Shown: positions 1 to 13,200, counted from the stretch's first letter. The stretch is DNA of 64,000 bases from Trifolium pratense (GCF_020283565.1 NC_060065.1:38490409-38554408); one strand, 5' to 3'. A program made the numbers and translations. The notes: generated from the sequence alone by a model not told the origin.

Positions 1-368
1 TAACTACAATTAGAACTAGTAGTTGTCGTAGTTTGAAGAGAGGGAACTACATCTGGAGAAGTGTATTCAGTGTATTTGGATTTTGGACAGTTTTTAGAGA
101 AAGGGAAATTGGTGTATTTGGACCAATGTTGTGAAGAGTCCAGGTCTCCAAAATTATCATGGAATTCTTTTTTCCTTACTCCAACCCCAACCTATCCTGG
201 AAATTGGGAATTTTCTCAATCTCTTTAAATTTGGATCAAATTCTATCAAAATGCTTCTTCATAGTAACTAACTAGAACTTGACGGACATGAAGAATTATA
301 TGATAAATGTTTGCTTTAAATTCCCTCCGATCAATGTTATATGAAAAGATGATGAACATGAGTCATAC
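1..368 (-). other. NUA intron, cut by the window edge
   Basis: Non-coding sequence after the splice donor at 368. No further NUA exon could be recognised before the left edge, and no repeat was identified here. Confidence 0.6.
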
Positions 369-3300
369 CCGTTGCAAAATTCCCTCTGACTCCTTCCTTC
401 CCAATTGTTCGTGTCGCAAAGCATCGACAGCCTCTTGGTATTTTGCATACATCTTTGCCAACTACGACAAATAGAAGGATACAGTAAGATTTACTTGTGC
501 AAATCAAATGAGAGAACATGTCAAGAATTGAAAGTAAAATTTAAATAACTCACACTCCACCCATCTCGCAAAAGTGTAGCAGCTAATGCTGTTCCAGAAA
601 CCCCAACAGGGATTTTTGATATTAGCGCATTATTTTCTACATCCATGTTATCAGCTACAATAGGTGTCAGCCACCTGTGACAAAAAAGGAAGGTACTAAG
701 AAATATGTTCCTAGAAGATAATCAAAGTAAGCACTGCCTTGATTAAGCATTTTTCTAAACTAAATATATCAGTTTCAATTACATAAGTTGATCTTGCACA
801 AAATACCAAAACGAAACCTTACATTACCTTTCACTACTACTTCATAAAGAATCTCTATGAATCAGGAATTAAAACTAAGATACTCAATTTGAAAAGGATA
901 ACTACAATTTTCTTGCTCTACAAATTAAGAACTTGACCAAATTATCTTTAGTATAAACAGAGGTATTAGGTTAAGGTGTTGGAATACAGCAAATCTAACA
1001 ATAATATTCAGATTACTATAGACAGTCATGTTTCTCTTTTTATCCTTTTTCCCACAAAGAAATTTAATTCATTTTTTTTAAATCTCGGTATCCGGCCTAA
1101 AGACCGACTAATCCAAGGGGTCCAATCCCACTATCAACTTGTGTGGGTCCCATTTAAAGCCAGAGCAAAGCTCTGTATAGACTAGCTCACTGAAATTGGC
1201 ACCAAGGGAATCGAACTTGAGACCTTGAGAGGAGCACGTGCCAAGTTCCCCAAGCCAACACCAGTAGACCTTGAGAACTTCAATTATTAACATGGAATCC
1301 GTCAATAATATTTGTTAACGTTTTATTCTGACATCCCATATAAATAGAAAGATTTGTATTATACTTAGGATTACTGTTGTCAAATGGTGTGACCATGGTG
1401 ACACCATGGCTGATTGCAGTGACAGATTTCCAATACATGCCAAAAAATGGTGGTGACATGGAGGATCTGTATGGCAGTCGCCAAACACGTGGCAACCACA
1501 GGGCAAGTGGCGAAAAATGATGGACCAGCCTTTAAAAAAAAACAAAAAAACAAAAGATTAACCTGGGTCATGTGAACCAATTCAAACCCAGACTGAGAAG
1601 GATGTGGAAATCTAATTATGAGAAGTAAGGTTTCCATATGATCCTTTATACCAGGGAAACTTTTTCCAAAAGTGTAACAAATATGTAAACATTCATTCCC
1701 AACCCATGTATTCTCGAGAATAGTATTCCTAAACCCAAGACAAACACCTCTGCCTCTAAACCCTAGACAAATATGACAGCCGGTATATGGTCTTCAACTT
1801 TTCGTACATACCATCTTTAGTAGGATTGAGTATGTTAGAAACTAAATCCTAATGTTTTCAAAGTGGAGGATCTCATTAATTTGTTGTTGCAGGCTTCTTC
1901 GTAGATCACCTTGACAATGATAAGGTGGTTGCCCGCATGGAAGGGTGCGGCAAAGAATTGTAGTAAATAATGTTCCCATTGTAGAAGCCATAGACATAAT
2001 AATAAGAACAAATGCTATTTCTTGCATAGATTTTCTAGAGAAATCCAATAATGACTCAACCTCAGCCATTAAGAATTGCAGCAGCATCTAACCATGAGAA
2101 TAACCTTAATATTTTATAGAAAATTAGTACCCATAGTTTATCGACTTTTGTAACCAGGGTTTAAGATTATCATTACTCCGATCACATGCAGATAAACCTC
2201 CCTTTTCTCTAATATATCTTGTACTGAAACACCTCATTGAATTACCATGGCAAATACTAAAGCCAAAGCAACTAGCATCAGTCAGGTCCAACAATCCACA
2301 GTGATCAGTATCTAAATCCAAAGTGATAACAATAACACTGAACATGGAGGGACGTCAAGCCTATTGTGTTGATCCACATAACTCTTTACATTCCTACTTT
2401 CAATTTCCACCAATGTCTAAACCTTATTCTTTCGGTTATAACAGATTAGAGTGTTTCAAACCAATCGATACAAATATTTGTGCACATTCTGGACATGAAT
2501 ATAGATACGTTCTTACTAATCACATGAATTGCATATATCCCTGCTGTGTGGCCAACCAATTCTTTGTTGACATCTAGATTTACAACTTGAATTTCGAATT
2601 ATTTTCAGTTCATATTTGATATATATCAGCGTATGTTTTTCTTAGAATTGGGTATTAGGCCTAACTCAAATCTACAAAACCAGTTTGTAAGATTAGGATT
2701 GCCTCTTACTTATAAACCCTTGTTTCAGGCCGACGCACCTCCGATGTGGGACTTCTTAACACACCCCCTCACACCCAGGCCCAGCACTATTAGGCTTGGT
2801 GAGTGGATATATTTGGTAGGCGGCCCGATAGAGGGTGGCCCAACGGATCTTGGAGAGATACCATCTTAGAATTGGGCCTAACTCAACCCTATAAAACCAG
2901 CTTGTAAGGTGAGGATTGCCTCTTACTTATAAACCCTTGTTCATGCCAGCTCACATCCAATGTGGGACTTCTGAACAGTTTTTTTGCATATGCAACTTGT
3001 TTTTTACTTAAAAATATCCTATTTGAATTGATCATGTGTCTAACAATTCGAAATAAGATTCAAATCATAAATAAACGTCTTCTAGATTTTTGATAACCAT
3101 GATTGTGACAGGCTTGCGGGACCTGTGAGAGATGAATAGTGAGGAATCGGCCAACCAATAACAAGAACACAAATTTGTGGGGAGGTGTAAGTAGTGGACA
3201 AGGCAATTATTCACAATGTTTGTTTAGGTAGATTTACAAAATAGAGAAATAAGAGAGAGATGGCAAAGAAATTGGATATTTCTATAGTTTGGATAAAGAG

Positions 3301-6300
3301 AGAAATAAGAAGAGAGAGAAATATAATGGTTAGTAACCGTAAAAAAAAAACTCTCTCCAGATTAGGCAAGAGGTGTGTGTCAAGAAGTGGAAATAAACAA
3401 TTTTCCAATAATACCCCCATTCCACTAGTCTATTTTATGATAAAAAGGGTAAATTTGTGATTTTACCATTTTTATTAATTCGCTCTTCTCACTTTTCTAT
3501 TCATCCAAACCACATAAAATTTCTACACATCTTCTCTTCTATCTCTCTTCTCTCTTATTTCTCTCTTCCCTATCTCTTTGGCACCCAAACATAGTGTCAA
3601 GGTTGTTTTGAGCATGCTTGTTGTCACTGAGCAGAGAAGGTTCTATTCTTAATATTTTCATTTGTTTATCTATTTCCCTACACTTTTCTACTAAAATTGG
3701 AGCTTTGATATCTGAACAACCCTATTATTATTTCTAACACTACAATCAAAATCTATGAAAATAACCATTGCTCAATATTATCAACAGTTAGAAGTGGGAA
3801 CTATGTTATTCACCATGGGTAGGTTGCTTAAATATAGTGAGGGTTACTTCATCTTTCAAAGCAGAAGTGAAAGATTTTTGCATATTTCAGTCCTAGTTCA
3901 ACTAACAAATGAGCATGAAATTCTATCTATTTATGATGTATCCTGCGGCTTGACATTTCCAGCTACTTAAGCGGAAAAAGCAGCCCGCACAAGAATGAGA
4001 TGGAAATATGAGTATAGTCAAATTCCTCAAAATAACAAAAAGATCAAGAAAGACATACGGTTCAGTGGAGAAGCTTGTGAGTTGAAGATTGCTTAGTTCA
4101 TTCATCTTCTTGGTTCTCTCAATATCAGCTTCACACTTCTGAAGCTTTTCTTTCAAATCCGCAGCCTCCTACAAGCACACAAATAGACATAAACTGAATA
4201 AAAAGTACATTTCGGCACATGAGAAAACAGCAACCAGATGTCATCTACGTAATCATCTTCTAGCATTACATATAATATTAAACTTTAAAAAATATAACAG
4301 CTTACAGAAAAATTGTAGCTAATAATACAAAAGGGGAAAGCAAACAAATACAGAACATTAGCACCTGGCTGACGAAGAATAAAATACCTTTTCAAACAGC
4401 TTTCTAGCAGAAAATTCCTTCTCAAGTCTGTCTTTGTAGTCATCTTCAACTTGCTTTAGGTGTGACTGCTTAAACACATGTAATATTACCAATAAGTATT
4501 CAAGCACTCTAATATGACAAATTCCAAACAAAGAGTGTAATAGAAAACAAACTTCACCTCCATCGCTTTTATAACACCCTCTAGGTCCGCTGCTTTTCTA
4601 GACCATTCCTCGGAACTCTCTTTGTAGAGCTCATTAAGCTTATTGACCTATTAACATTATATATTCAAATATTCAATTTAAAATTAAAATACATAATAAA
4701 AAAATAAAATACGCAACTTAACATTAATGCTCATTATCCTGAATAATACGTCAAACTTGTTAGGACCTAAAATGAGAATTTGGGTCCAAATGGGTATCAG
4801 CTACCCAAATTCATTGTGTGGTGGGTTTATGCCAAAACATAAGACTCGCTGGTTTTGAAGGATCTCTCATCAATCCTCATCGTTGTTGTACTTCACCTCT
4901 CTTTTCTATCATAAATTTATTTTATTATCAAAAAGAATACTATAGGATGTTTGATATTCTTAGAAACAATGCTGCCACAAAAACAGCGACCAAGAGAAAT
5001 GAATGACTATGTATGACTTAAACCATTTAATTGTTGGTTATTACAGATTTCATTCAGCTAAGAGCATTGTGAAACTGTTCAGATTCTATAATGTAAACAA
5101 CAGCTTTATGAGTATAACATTTCCTCCCTATAGACATATATCCTCCAGCATGGACAAACTATATGCAATACCACAATATACAACATATTCTCGACACGGT
5201 GATAAAGGACTTATTTACTAAGAGATTTTGACTGGCAAGCTGAAGTTTGAAATTTATTGTCAGGGAATAATATGGGTAAGGTAACCAACATTCACTCATA
5301 AGTAGTTAATAGCGCGGCCAGTAACGGCGCGATAGCATTGGAACCAGGCCACGACGGGAAGGTGTGGAGCAGATCAGACTGCAATCACAGCTGTTCGTAG
5401 GGTTTGCGCGGGTAGCAGTGGATCGAAGACGGGGCGTTGTTTTGAGACCATTTTCTTATTTTACAGCAAAAAACCGACATTGCCTCTAAAAGTTAGAATG
5501 TTTGAAGGGTATTTTGGGGTTTCACGTTTAATCCTAACCCTATTCTTTTTTTTCCTGCGAAGCGAAGAACTCAAACAGAACTTCAGTGTTTTCTGTGAGA
5601 CACCGCATCGACCACCGTCCAGCAGCAGCAAGTCCTTTGTCCATTTGCTTGTTCTTGTTTCCTCCCATCCATTGTTTCCTCTTTTTCTTCTCTTCTTCCC
5701 TATTTCCTCCTTTTGTTTTGTTACTCTCTTTTTCATTTTTGAATGTTATTTGTTTTGCTTAATTTTTACTTTTATATTTCCTTTTATGTTATTTGTTTTG
5801 CTTCTATTTTTTACTCTGATTTTGTAACTTCTATTTTTCCTTTGATGTTATTTGTTTTGCTTTTTTTTTACGCTTCTTTTTTGTACTTCATTTGAAAAAC
5901 AAATAAAGTTGATGAAATATTATTCCTTTGTAGACAACTCTTTTATTTGTAGACAACTCTGTTTACCTTGATTTTTTAGACTTGTGGATTTTTATTGCTA
6001 TTAATGAGCGTTTAATGAATTTTGACAACATAGATTCACTCTACTGTTCACTTTGATTTTGCATGCAATGTAGTTAATGATAGAACAGAACACCAAGCAG
6101 CTACTCCAAAATACTCCAAAACACATTGATAGAAATGATGAAAACCACATTATAATTACTATGAATGCAAAATATGATTGCCTATGGATTAGATTTAGGA
6201 TATAATTGCAAATTATTAACCTTTGGACATATGCTATGAATCTAACATGTCAGTTTATTTCCATTTTCAAGAATTGTAATTAAAAATGTAAATGTACAAA

Positions 6301-8339
6301 GGTTCTTTTCTTTTGTTAATTTGAATCTCCAACAGATTCCAATATTGTGCCACACAAAAAGACAAATCGTCATAGTCATGGGCTATATCCAATGCCTTAT
6401 GCATATCAAAGAAATATTTGAAAGCGGAAAAAAATTGGGGTTATTTTGGGAAGGGGTTCATGTATGATAGAGCACTCACAGTTGAAAGTTCAGCAGATAA
6501 TTGCTCTTCGTTGGCTGCAGCAGAATCTTTAGCTGATATTAATTCCTAGAAGAATATAAAAGCTCAATTAATCGGGGGTTTGGATGAAAGGAATCATACA
6601 TCAAATTTTAAGATAAAGATGGAACGCTTTCAACCTCTTGCATAGACTTAAGCTTCATTTCTAGCTCCCTTACTCTATCCTTATTCCATTGTAGAGATTT
6701 AGAGCATTCACTGAACTGTCTTTCAACCTGAAAATGTAGACAAAAGATCAAATTACGATCAAACAAAAATAATAAAAGCAAATTAAATTCAAAGTAAATA
6801 GTAATTTCTTTTATTATAATTATATTAAATAATATTAAACTCACATCTGCAAGTTTGGAAGATATATCGGTTTCTGATTCTGTATGTTTTCTGCGCAACT
6901 CTAAGAAACTGTTAATTTTAGCAGTCAACTCCTCATTAAGCCAAGCATTCTGCCTCTCAACAATCTCCTTCTCCTGCTTACATGCATTAAATGGTTGTAG
7001 TGAAATGAAAATGTGAATTTGTGTTCACTCTAGACAAAAGGAGTAAATGTACAACAAAACAGGAGTAAATGTACAGCAAGCAATAGTTAAGAACAAAGAA
7101 GGCCAGACCATTTTAATGTCCAACTTTATTTACTATTAAAACAAATGGTAAATCAAAGAAAAGTTATAACGGACCTGCTGGAGGCGAGTGCAAGCAGCCC
7201 GGCATCTCCCCAATTCTGCCTCAACTTCACTAAAGCGTGCTTCCTTTTGGGCAGCATTTTCCGTCAAATGTACCTTCAACCACAACATTGAAACACAACC
7301 AAACACAAACATCAATACAAAGGCATTCACCAAAGAAACCAAACCAACTACAGCCACCAAAAAGCAGAAAAACTCACAATCTTATCAAGGTAACTCCTGA
7401 TGGTTGTGTTCTTTTCACTAATCTCCAAATCCTTCTGTTCATTCACTTCAATCAACTGCCTCTTTGACTTGTGCAGCTCACTCAGTTCCGTCTTCAACCT
7501 CTCTATCTCTCTATCCTTCTCAACCTACAACACCCAAAATCAATCACATCAAAACGGCAACAACTAGCAACACTACACATGAATGCTGCTGATTTCAAAT
7601 ATTCTAAAACCTTGGGCTTGTTTTGAAAAAAATACTAAAAGAAATTTATCATAAACAGTTCATAAAACAAAATATAAGTTGACATTAGCTTCTCCAGTTC
7701 AATATTTTCAAAGCTCTCTCATGTAACTCTGTCTAAAACATCTAAGCTCCAAGAACTTTACCATAAACGAAATATCATAAACTTCATTTTAATTGAGAAA
7801 CTACAAAAACTAGAAACTAGTCTAAACAAGACAATGATAACTTCAATATAAAATAGTACAAAAAATTCAAAGATTTTAAGTGAAAATAAATCATAAAATT
7901 ATAAAAACAATTGAAAGTATGAACAATTATAACATGATTACTACAATTTCCAAGTGCAATGCTTCATTAACAATAATAACTAGCAACAGTAGAAAAAGAT
8001 TAATTTCGATTGCTAAAGGTTTTCCAAACGCACCAATTGCAAATGAAATTGGTGATTCTTCGCTTGGGAATCAGAAAGGTCCCGGAGGTGTTGATCAAGC
8101 GAAGATTGGAGGCTGGCGGCATGGGATTCGAGCTTGGAGAACTCGGAAGAGAGGGAGAGATACTTCTGCTCAACGAGAGAGCAATTCTGCTCGGCGTTGA
8201 TGTCGGAGGCATCAGCTTTAGCACGGACGGTGTCGAGTTCGTTGAGGAGGCCGCGGATGTAGGCGTCGGCTTTAGCGGCTACGGCGGTGGTATCGCCGGA
8301 TAACCGCGAAAGTTCTTCATCGGAGATAAAGAGGGGCAT
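369..8339 (-). CDS. NUA: Nuclear pore anchor (NUA/TPR homologue), 5' part of gene
   Basis: The gene encodes the long coiled-coil TPR/Mlp-type protein of the nuclear basket, which anchors at the inner face of the nuclear pore and acts in mRNA export and SUMO homeostasis (family knowledge). Eleven exons join in frame with GT-AG introns: 8034-8339, 7378-7524, 7175-7273, 6845-6973, 6635-6727, 6480-6545, 4558-4647, 4388-4468, 4059-4168, 554-674 and 369-461, giving 445 codons. The start (ATG at 8337-8339) opens with MPLFISDEELSRLS, as in plant NUA. Recognisable blocks include SYLDK, LNELYKESSEEWSRKA and PVGVSGTALAATLLRDGWS. The sequence is rich in Glu, Lys and Leu, as expected for coiled coil. Plant NUA is about 2,000 residues, so roughly the N-terminal fifth is here and the rest lies beyond the left edge. 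Two introns (675-4058 and 4648-6479) are swollen by repeats. No frame break was seen in the exons. Confidence 0.93.
1072..1270 (-). repeat. SINE in a NUA intron
   Basis: Read on the minus strand this is a tRNA-derived SINE. It has an A-box-like CTGGTGTTGGCTTGGG near 1268, a B-box GTTCGATTCCC near 1215, a conserved tail region with TTAGTCGGTCTTTAGGCCGG, and a short A-rich tail ending at 1072. The flanks (GAAATTTAATT and GAACTTCAATT) may be a decayed target duplication. A fragment with the same tail region lies at 28819-28900. Confidence 0.7.
2636..2977. repeat. Dispersed legume-type repeat, two head-to-tail copies
   Basis: Two diverged copies (about 2636-2863 and 2864-2977) share TCTTAGAATTGGG, ACAAAACCAG, GGATTGCCTCTTACTTATAA and a GATGTGGGACTTCTTAACAC-like core. 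A third copy sits at 46330-46500. The layout suggests an LTR or TRIM-like element common in legumes. The family name is not determined from sequence alone. Confidence 0.6.
3211..3598. mobile_element. Candidate MITE (foldback, about 390 bp) in a NUA intron
   Basis: The left end (ACAATGTTTGTTTAGGTA, then AGAGAAATAAGAGAGAGAT) resembles the reverse complement of the right end (ACTATGTTTGGGTGCCAAAG, then AGAGAAATAAGAGAGAAG). The arms are therefore imperfect inverted repeats of about 55 bp around an AT-rich centre. No clean target duplication was found. Confidence 0.5.
4648..6479 (-). other. Large NUA intron with a GC-rich insert
   Basis: This 1.8-kb intron contains a short GC-rich patch (about 5310-5450) and a polypyrimidine tract (about 5540-5880) that are unlike the other introns. 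The long apparent reading frame at 5480-5827 comes from the polypyrimidine tract. I recognise no family here; an old insertion is possible. Confidence 0.4.
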
Positions 8340-8450
8340 ATCGATTATGCCCTAATCGGAGAGTTCGTCAGAAATAGTGAATAAAAGAGAGAGAAAGAGA
8401 GAACGAGGGAAGTAGTGAGGATTTGAAGATGAATCGAAATGTAGGGAGGG

Positions 8451-8457
8451 TATATAG
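8451..8457 (-). promoter_or_regulatory. Candidate TATA box of the NUA gene
   Basis: On the minus strand the sequence reads CTATATA about 112 bases upstream of the NUA start codon. The stretch between it and the ATG is rich in CT on the minus strand, like a plant 5' UTR. The placement is plausible but not proven. Confidence 0.45.
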
Positions 8458-8460
8458 ACG

Positions 8461-9098
8461 GAAATGATTTTCGATTGTTTGTTCGATTTTGCGGTTATTT
8501 TGTTTAATGGGCTTTTAGGCCCATCATAATTTTAAAATTAAAAGTAAAAAAAAAAAAACATTTGGCATCTCGCGCCCTACTCATTTTAATTTTTACATTT
8601 TCAGCTACTAATTTTAAATCTTTCGATTGTGTTTCAAAAAAAATAGCATACATCATAAAAATAGGAAAAATTGAGAAACCATCGTTCACTACTTATCTAG
8701 CGAACTGAATTTACCCCTCAATTTAACGTTTGGCCTCAATATGCTCCTGTTAATCCTTTGCCTGCTTAGGTTGCACACGATGTTGAAGCTCTTGTTGTGG
8801 TGCCTGTTCTTGCCGTGCAGAGTGATAACTCCGTTATTACAACTAAAATTGACTTAATTTAAGAAAGATTTAGATGACCTTTTGATGATTTTTAAGCTTA
8901 GAATAAGAGAATTTCATGGTTTTAATGAGTTGGTTTGTGTGGGAAGAAACAAGGAAAAGCTGTCAAAAAGTGTTGTTAAAGACCTAAACAGGGAAAAGCT
9001 GTCAAAAAAATTGTTGTTGAAAGGGTTGCGCCTAGCGCAGCATGGCCTGCGCCTAGTGCAATTAGGCTGTTGTTTTTCACCTTATCTTGTTGTAAGCT
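8461..9098. other. Intergenic, possible decayed LTR sequence
   Basis: No gene is seen. The segment around 9025-9065 carries GCGCCTAGCGC-type motifs that recur after the neighbouring transposon at about 10386-10405 (GCGCCTGGCGCGC). This suggests that the CACTA element at 9099-10385 landed in an older repeat, perhaps an LTR. Confidence 0.35.
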
Positions 9099-10385
9099 CA
9101 CTACAAGAATACATTGATTTTCGACGGATTCAATATTCACTTACCGGTCATTTTGTCCGCCAGTAAGTTTGCGACAGTCTAAGCCACCGCAAAGTGAACA
9201 AAAGCCACTGCAAAATTAAAATATATTATTTCTGGTACGAACTGCCAACTTACTTGCGGCCTAAACCGCCGCAAAATAATCATTTGATTTATTGGCGGCT
9301 TAAACCGCCGCAAAAAACAAGCTGGCAGGTCTTGGAAATTGTTCCAGCACTTAGCGACTGCCTTGGCCGCCGGTAAGTGAAGAAAATTAAAAAGAAAAAG
9401 CTAGATCTCAAGTTGCAGGATACTGATTCCTTCCCATTTATCCATCTTCAATTTAATGATCCCGAAATTCGTCAACCAAAAATTGGTTCTTCAACTCCTT
9501 ATTTAAACCCTTTTTTTTCCATCAAACTCATTTTAATTCATCAACCTGTAAGTGTAGTTTCTATTTCCCTCACACATCTTCTCCTAGTTCTAGTACGGAT
9601 TTATCAAATTACATCTTCTACATCTTCGACTTCAGCCTCTATCAATGTTTATGAAGGCAATAGAAAAAATGTGTTTTGGGTAAAGTGAAAGCATAATTGA
9701 TATTAGTTGTTTCAAAGGATGAAGCTTTTATGGTTTCATAAAAATTAAAAGAAATCCTGGAAAACATAAATCAAAGGGGCAGTAAAGTTGTGTTTTCAAC
9801 AATTTTCCTAAACTTCACATTTCTCATGTTCTTTTAACTTTGGAGATAATTTCTTCTTCTTCTTTTGTCCCAGATCTAGTTGTTTCTTGTTTGTGTTCTT
9901 GTATTTGGATATGCTTAAATGGTTTTCATTTTTGTGGCAACCAAGTTATGTAATTAATCTCGTGACACCCAAAAACTAGCAAGTGTTGTTGGGATTTATG
10001 CAATTTTCTGGATCGGTAAAGAAGCAGATGAAGAAAATCCACAGGAAGAAGAAGATTGAGAAAGATGGAAAATGGAAATAAATATTTTTTTTAAAAAATA
10101 AATATTTAATTTTGCGGCTGTCTTGGCCGCCGGTAAGTTATCAAAAAGCATGTCAGATTGTCTCTTTACTTTGCGGCGGCCATGGCCGCCGGTAAGTGTT
10201 CAAAAGGCGTGTCAGACTGCGTCTTTACTTTGTGGGTGGTCCAGGGCACCGGTAAGTGTTACCAGCAACCATTTTTGCGGCCGATCATGACCGTCGGTAA
10301 ATTCGTCACATTTTAAACTTTGTGGCCGTTTTTCCCACTTTGCGGGCGCCAAAAGCGGCCAGAAAATGGGGATTTTCTTGTAGTG
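9099..10385. mobile_element. Non-autonomous CACTA transposon (1.29 kb)
   Basis: The element begins CACTACAAGAA and ends TTTTCTTGTAGTG, the terminal inverted repeats of plant CACTA (En/Spm) elements. The 3-bp flanks GCT and GTT match at two of three positions. Both ends carry subterminal arrays of motifs such as TTACCGG and GGCCGCCGGTAAG (for example near 9140, 9370, 10125, 10185 and 10245), the usual transposase-binding layout. No transposase frame is present, so it must be mobilised in trans. Confidence 0.85.
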
Positions 10386-11825
10386 GTTGCGCCTGGCGCG
10401 CAGCAGATCTGATAGGATGAGATCTATATATTGGAAATTGATTTTCTGGAGTTGGGTTACGAATTTTGGGACTAAAATTGATCATTAGAGCTCAATTGAA
10501 GTGAATTCAAGCAAGGATCAAAGGGTGGAAACACTCTAACAACTCTTGTCATGATGAATTCTTCTCTTCTCCTTCATGTAATTCCTGCTTTCACTATGAT
10601 TTGCTAGATTCTTAGATTGGATTTCTAGGGGATTTTCATTGTACTTTGTTTGAACCATGTGAACTTGATTGTATGCAATTGGATTATGATCTAGTTTCAA
10701 TTGATTATTTCTTGCACTTAATGCGTCATATAATTTGACGAAATTGTGTGATGTACTTAATAGTTGATTTATTATGAGAATGGAAATTAGCTATAAACCT
10801 ATAAATGATTGAACAATTCATAATCACTTTTGAGATTTAGGTTTATTGATTGTGATTTAGGAATCAATGCTTGTGAAAATCTCACTTAAACACAAATTCA
10901 CCCAAGAGATTGAGGAGTTGTGATTAAGTGAGAGGATTATTATCCAAGAGATTGAGAATAATCATTTTATTGATTCAATTTTAAAACTAGTTGAGTAATT
11001 CATGAGTATATAATACGATTCACCAAACAAATTACTATAAGATGAATCGAAGAGATCCAATCACCCGCCAACCGTTTGATAAAATTCCAATATTCGTTTT
11101 TAACAAATTCTTATGAACAAAACCCCCAAATATTCTTTTATTTTCTTTTAAGCATTGGTTCAAAGTTAAAGACAATTCTCGTGGACACGATATCTTAATT
11201 ACCACTTGACGATAATTGTATACTTGCAATTTTTCTATCACAGAGCCAGCAGTTGATTCACCTATCTTTCGTCTAACGCGGTCCATTTCTGAACCATTAA
11301 ACATACAACAAAAAACAACATCCATAAATATGTACAACATTATCACAAGTAAATTTCAATAACTTAAAAAAAATAAAAAATCAGCATTAGACATTATGGC
11401 TGCTACTTAGCGAAGTGAACCAATTCTCATAAGAAAAAAAAAGCGAAAAATGAGAAAATTCCGACCAAATGTGTACTAACCTCTTGCTTATTGACTTTAA
11501 CAAATGAAGGGATTTCTATACAATGACATAATTTTAGAAAAAGTTGTTTTTTTCATATGTATATATCAATGCAAAATATTCACAATTTCTATTTTTTTTT
11601 TTTACAATTTTTTTTTCCTTAAAACAAAACCACAACTATTTATAATTAAAATAAATAATTCGCTTTTTAATACACATGTAATATATTAAACATAGAATTC
11701 AATGATTATCAACTTTGTCCAAATATTAGTTTAAAATTAATTATTGATGCACGTAGAGTATTATTTTAAAGTATGCAATTTAATTTTTTGATGATACAAT
11801 TGATGTGTATATGACATATATTTTC
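10386..11825. other. Intergenic, probable decayed LTR remnant
   Basis: No gene is seen. The stretch contains GCGCCTGGCGCGC at about 10390 and a segment at about 11170-11225 (CTCGTGGACACGATATCTTA) that resembles the region before the primer-binding site in plant gypsy LTRs. This is weak evidence for an old LTR disrupted by the upstream CACTA element. Confidence 0.3.
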
Positions 11826-13127
11826 CACTACAAGAAAATAACAAAATTATTGGCGGCCAAAAGCCTCCAAGAAGGGCTAAAATCCGTCAAAAATGAACGC
11901 ATTCTTGGCAGCCTAAGTCCGACAGTAAAATCGTCATCAATAACCATTCTTGTGGCCTAGGACTCTCAATAACATTCTTGGCGGCCTAGGACCGCCAATA
12001 ACCCTTGGTTAGAGAATTCTATGCATTCTCTCGCCCCCGAACTCTGGACTACTAGGGCCCCCTTCCCCTAGGAACCAGAGGGTGAAAATCAAAAGAATTC
12101 TATGCATTCTTGGCGGCTTAAGGTCGCCAATAATTAGGCGAATATATTTTTTTTAAATTAATTATTTAATTACTTAAAAATCAGAAATTTTAATTTTTAA
12201 ATAATTAAATCATTTTTTTAAAAATACTTAGATTAATAATTTAATTATTTAAAAATTATAAATTGTTTATTATATAATTAATTACTTTTCTTAAACATTT
12301 TTCTAACATATATCTCTATTCTTTAAATATTAAATTTGCTCTATGTAAAAAAAGATTTTACTATTTTTTTAAAGTTAAAAAAAATATATAGCATTAGTTA
12401 AAAAAATTTGATTTTTCTCTGCTCTTTTAACTTTAAAGAATTTTACTTAAAACTAATATTTCTCTGCCGAAACAATTTACTACTTATGGAATTATAGGAA
12501 CGATGTTTGCTTTGGCAATAGAGTACATAATACAAAAATAGAGGAAGAGATTATCAATACTATAGTGTATAGAGGCTGGAGAAGTCCTAAGCTTAGGGAG
12601 CATATTGCTCAGTTGCTTATCTAGTTTTTTTTTTTTTTCTCTCTTGGTTTTGGTTGTCCTGTTTAGATGGTTGGATCAGGTGATCACCTTGTAAAGATTT
12701 GTTTTTTGAATTAATAAAAAGTTTTCTTTGATTAAAAAAAAAAAACTAACATTTTTCTTAAATATTTCTCTATTTTTTTTTTTACACACATTTTTCTCTA
12801 TTCTTTAGAAGAAAAAAACTTGAAAAATATGAAATTTTAGAGAGAAGAGGGAAATAGCAGTTTGAATTTCTGCATCCATACAATTATTGGCGGCCTTGAA
12901 GCGACAATAATTACTAACGGTCATGCATTCTTGGTGGCAATTAGTCGTTGCAAATTTTCTGGTAAAATTCTTGGCGGCCCCCGGCCCTCAATAACACATT
13001 TGTAAGACTTTTAAAAAATTGTGCCACTTCTTGGCGGTCCAGAGCCCTCAATAACGGATTTTGTAACTTATTGAGGGCTTAAAGACCCCAAAAAATTTCG
13101 TCAACAATATGAAGTTTTATTATAGTA
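11826..13127. mobile_element. Second non-autonomous CACTA transposon (1.30 kb)
   Basis: It begins CACTACAAGAAAATAAC and ends with a degenerate inverted copy (TTTTATTATAGTA). The flanks TTC and TTT are a possible worn 3-bp target duplication. Subterminal motifs are TTGGCGGCC and GGACCGCCAATAA (for example 11860, 11980, 12110, 12890 and 13030), different from those of the element at 9099. It has no transposase and carries a LINE fragment inside (12480-12747). Confidence 0.75.
12480..12747 (+). mobile_element. 5'-truncated LINE inside the CACTA element
   Basis: A frame ending in TAG at 12622-12624 reads WNYRNDVCFGNR followed by about 30 residues, like the C-terminus of a plant LINE protein. It is followed by about 110 bp of 3' UTR and a poly(A) run at 12736-12747. 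Imperfect direct repeats flank it (AAAACTAATATTTCTCT before, AAAACTAACATTTTTCT after), as expected for target-primed insertion. Confidence 0.65.
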
Positions 13128-13200
13128 TTTGTACGTAGTATAATTTTTTTAACGACTCACACTCACTCAATTTTTTTTTCTTATTCCGCAACTGCCTCTA

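Noticed and set aside
5461..5827. Overlapping frames of 115 and 91 residues in a NUA intron
   Set aside because: They come from a polypyrimidine tract; Phe/Leu-rich on one strand and Lys/Arg-rich on the other, with no domain.
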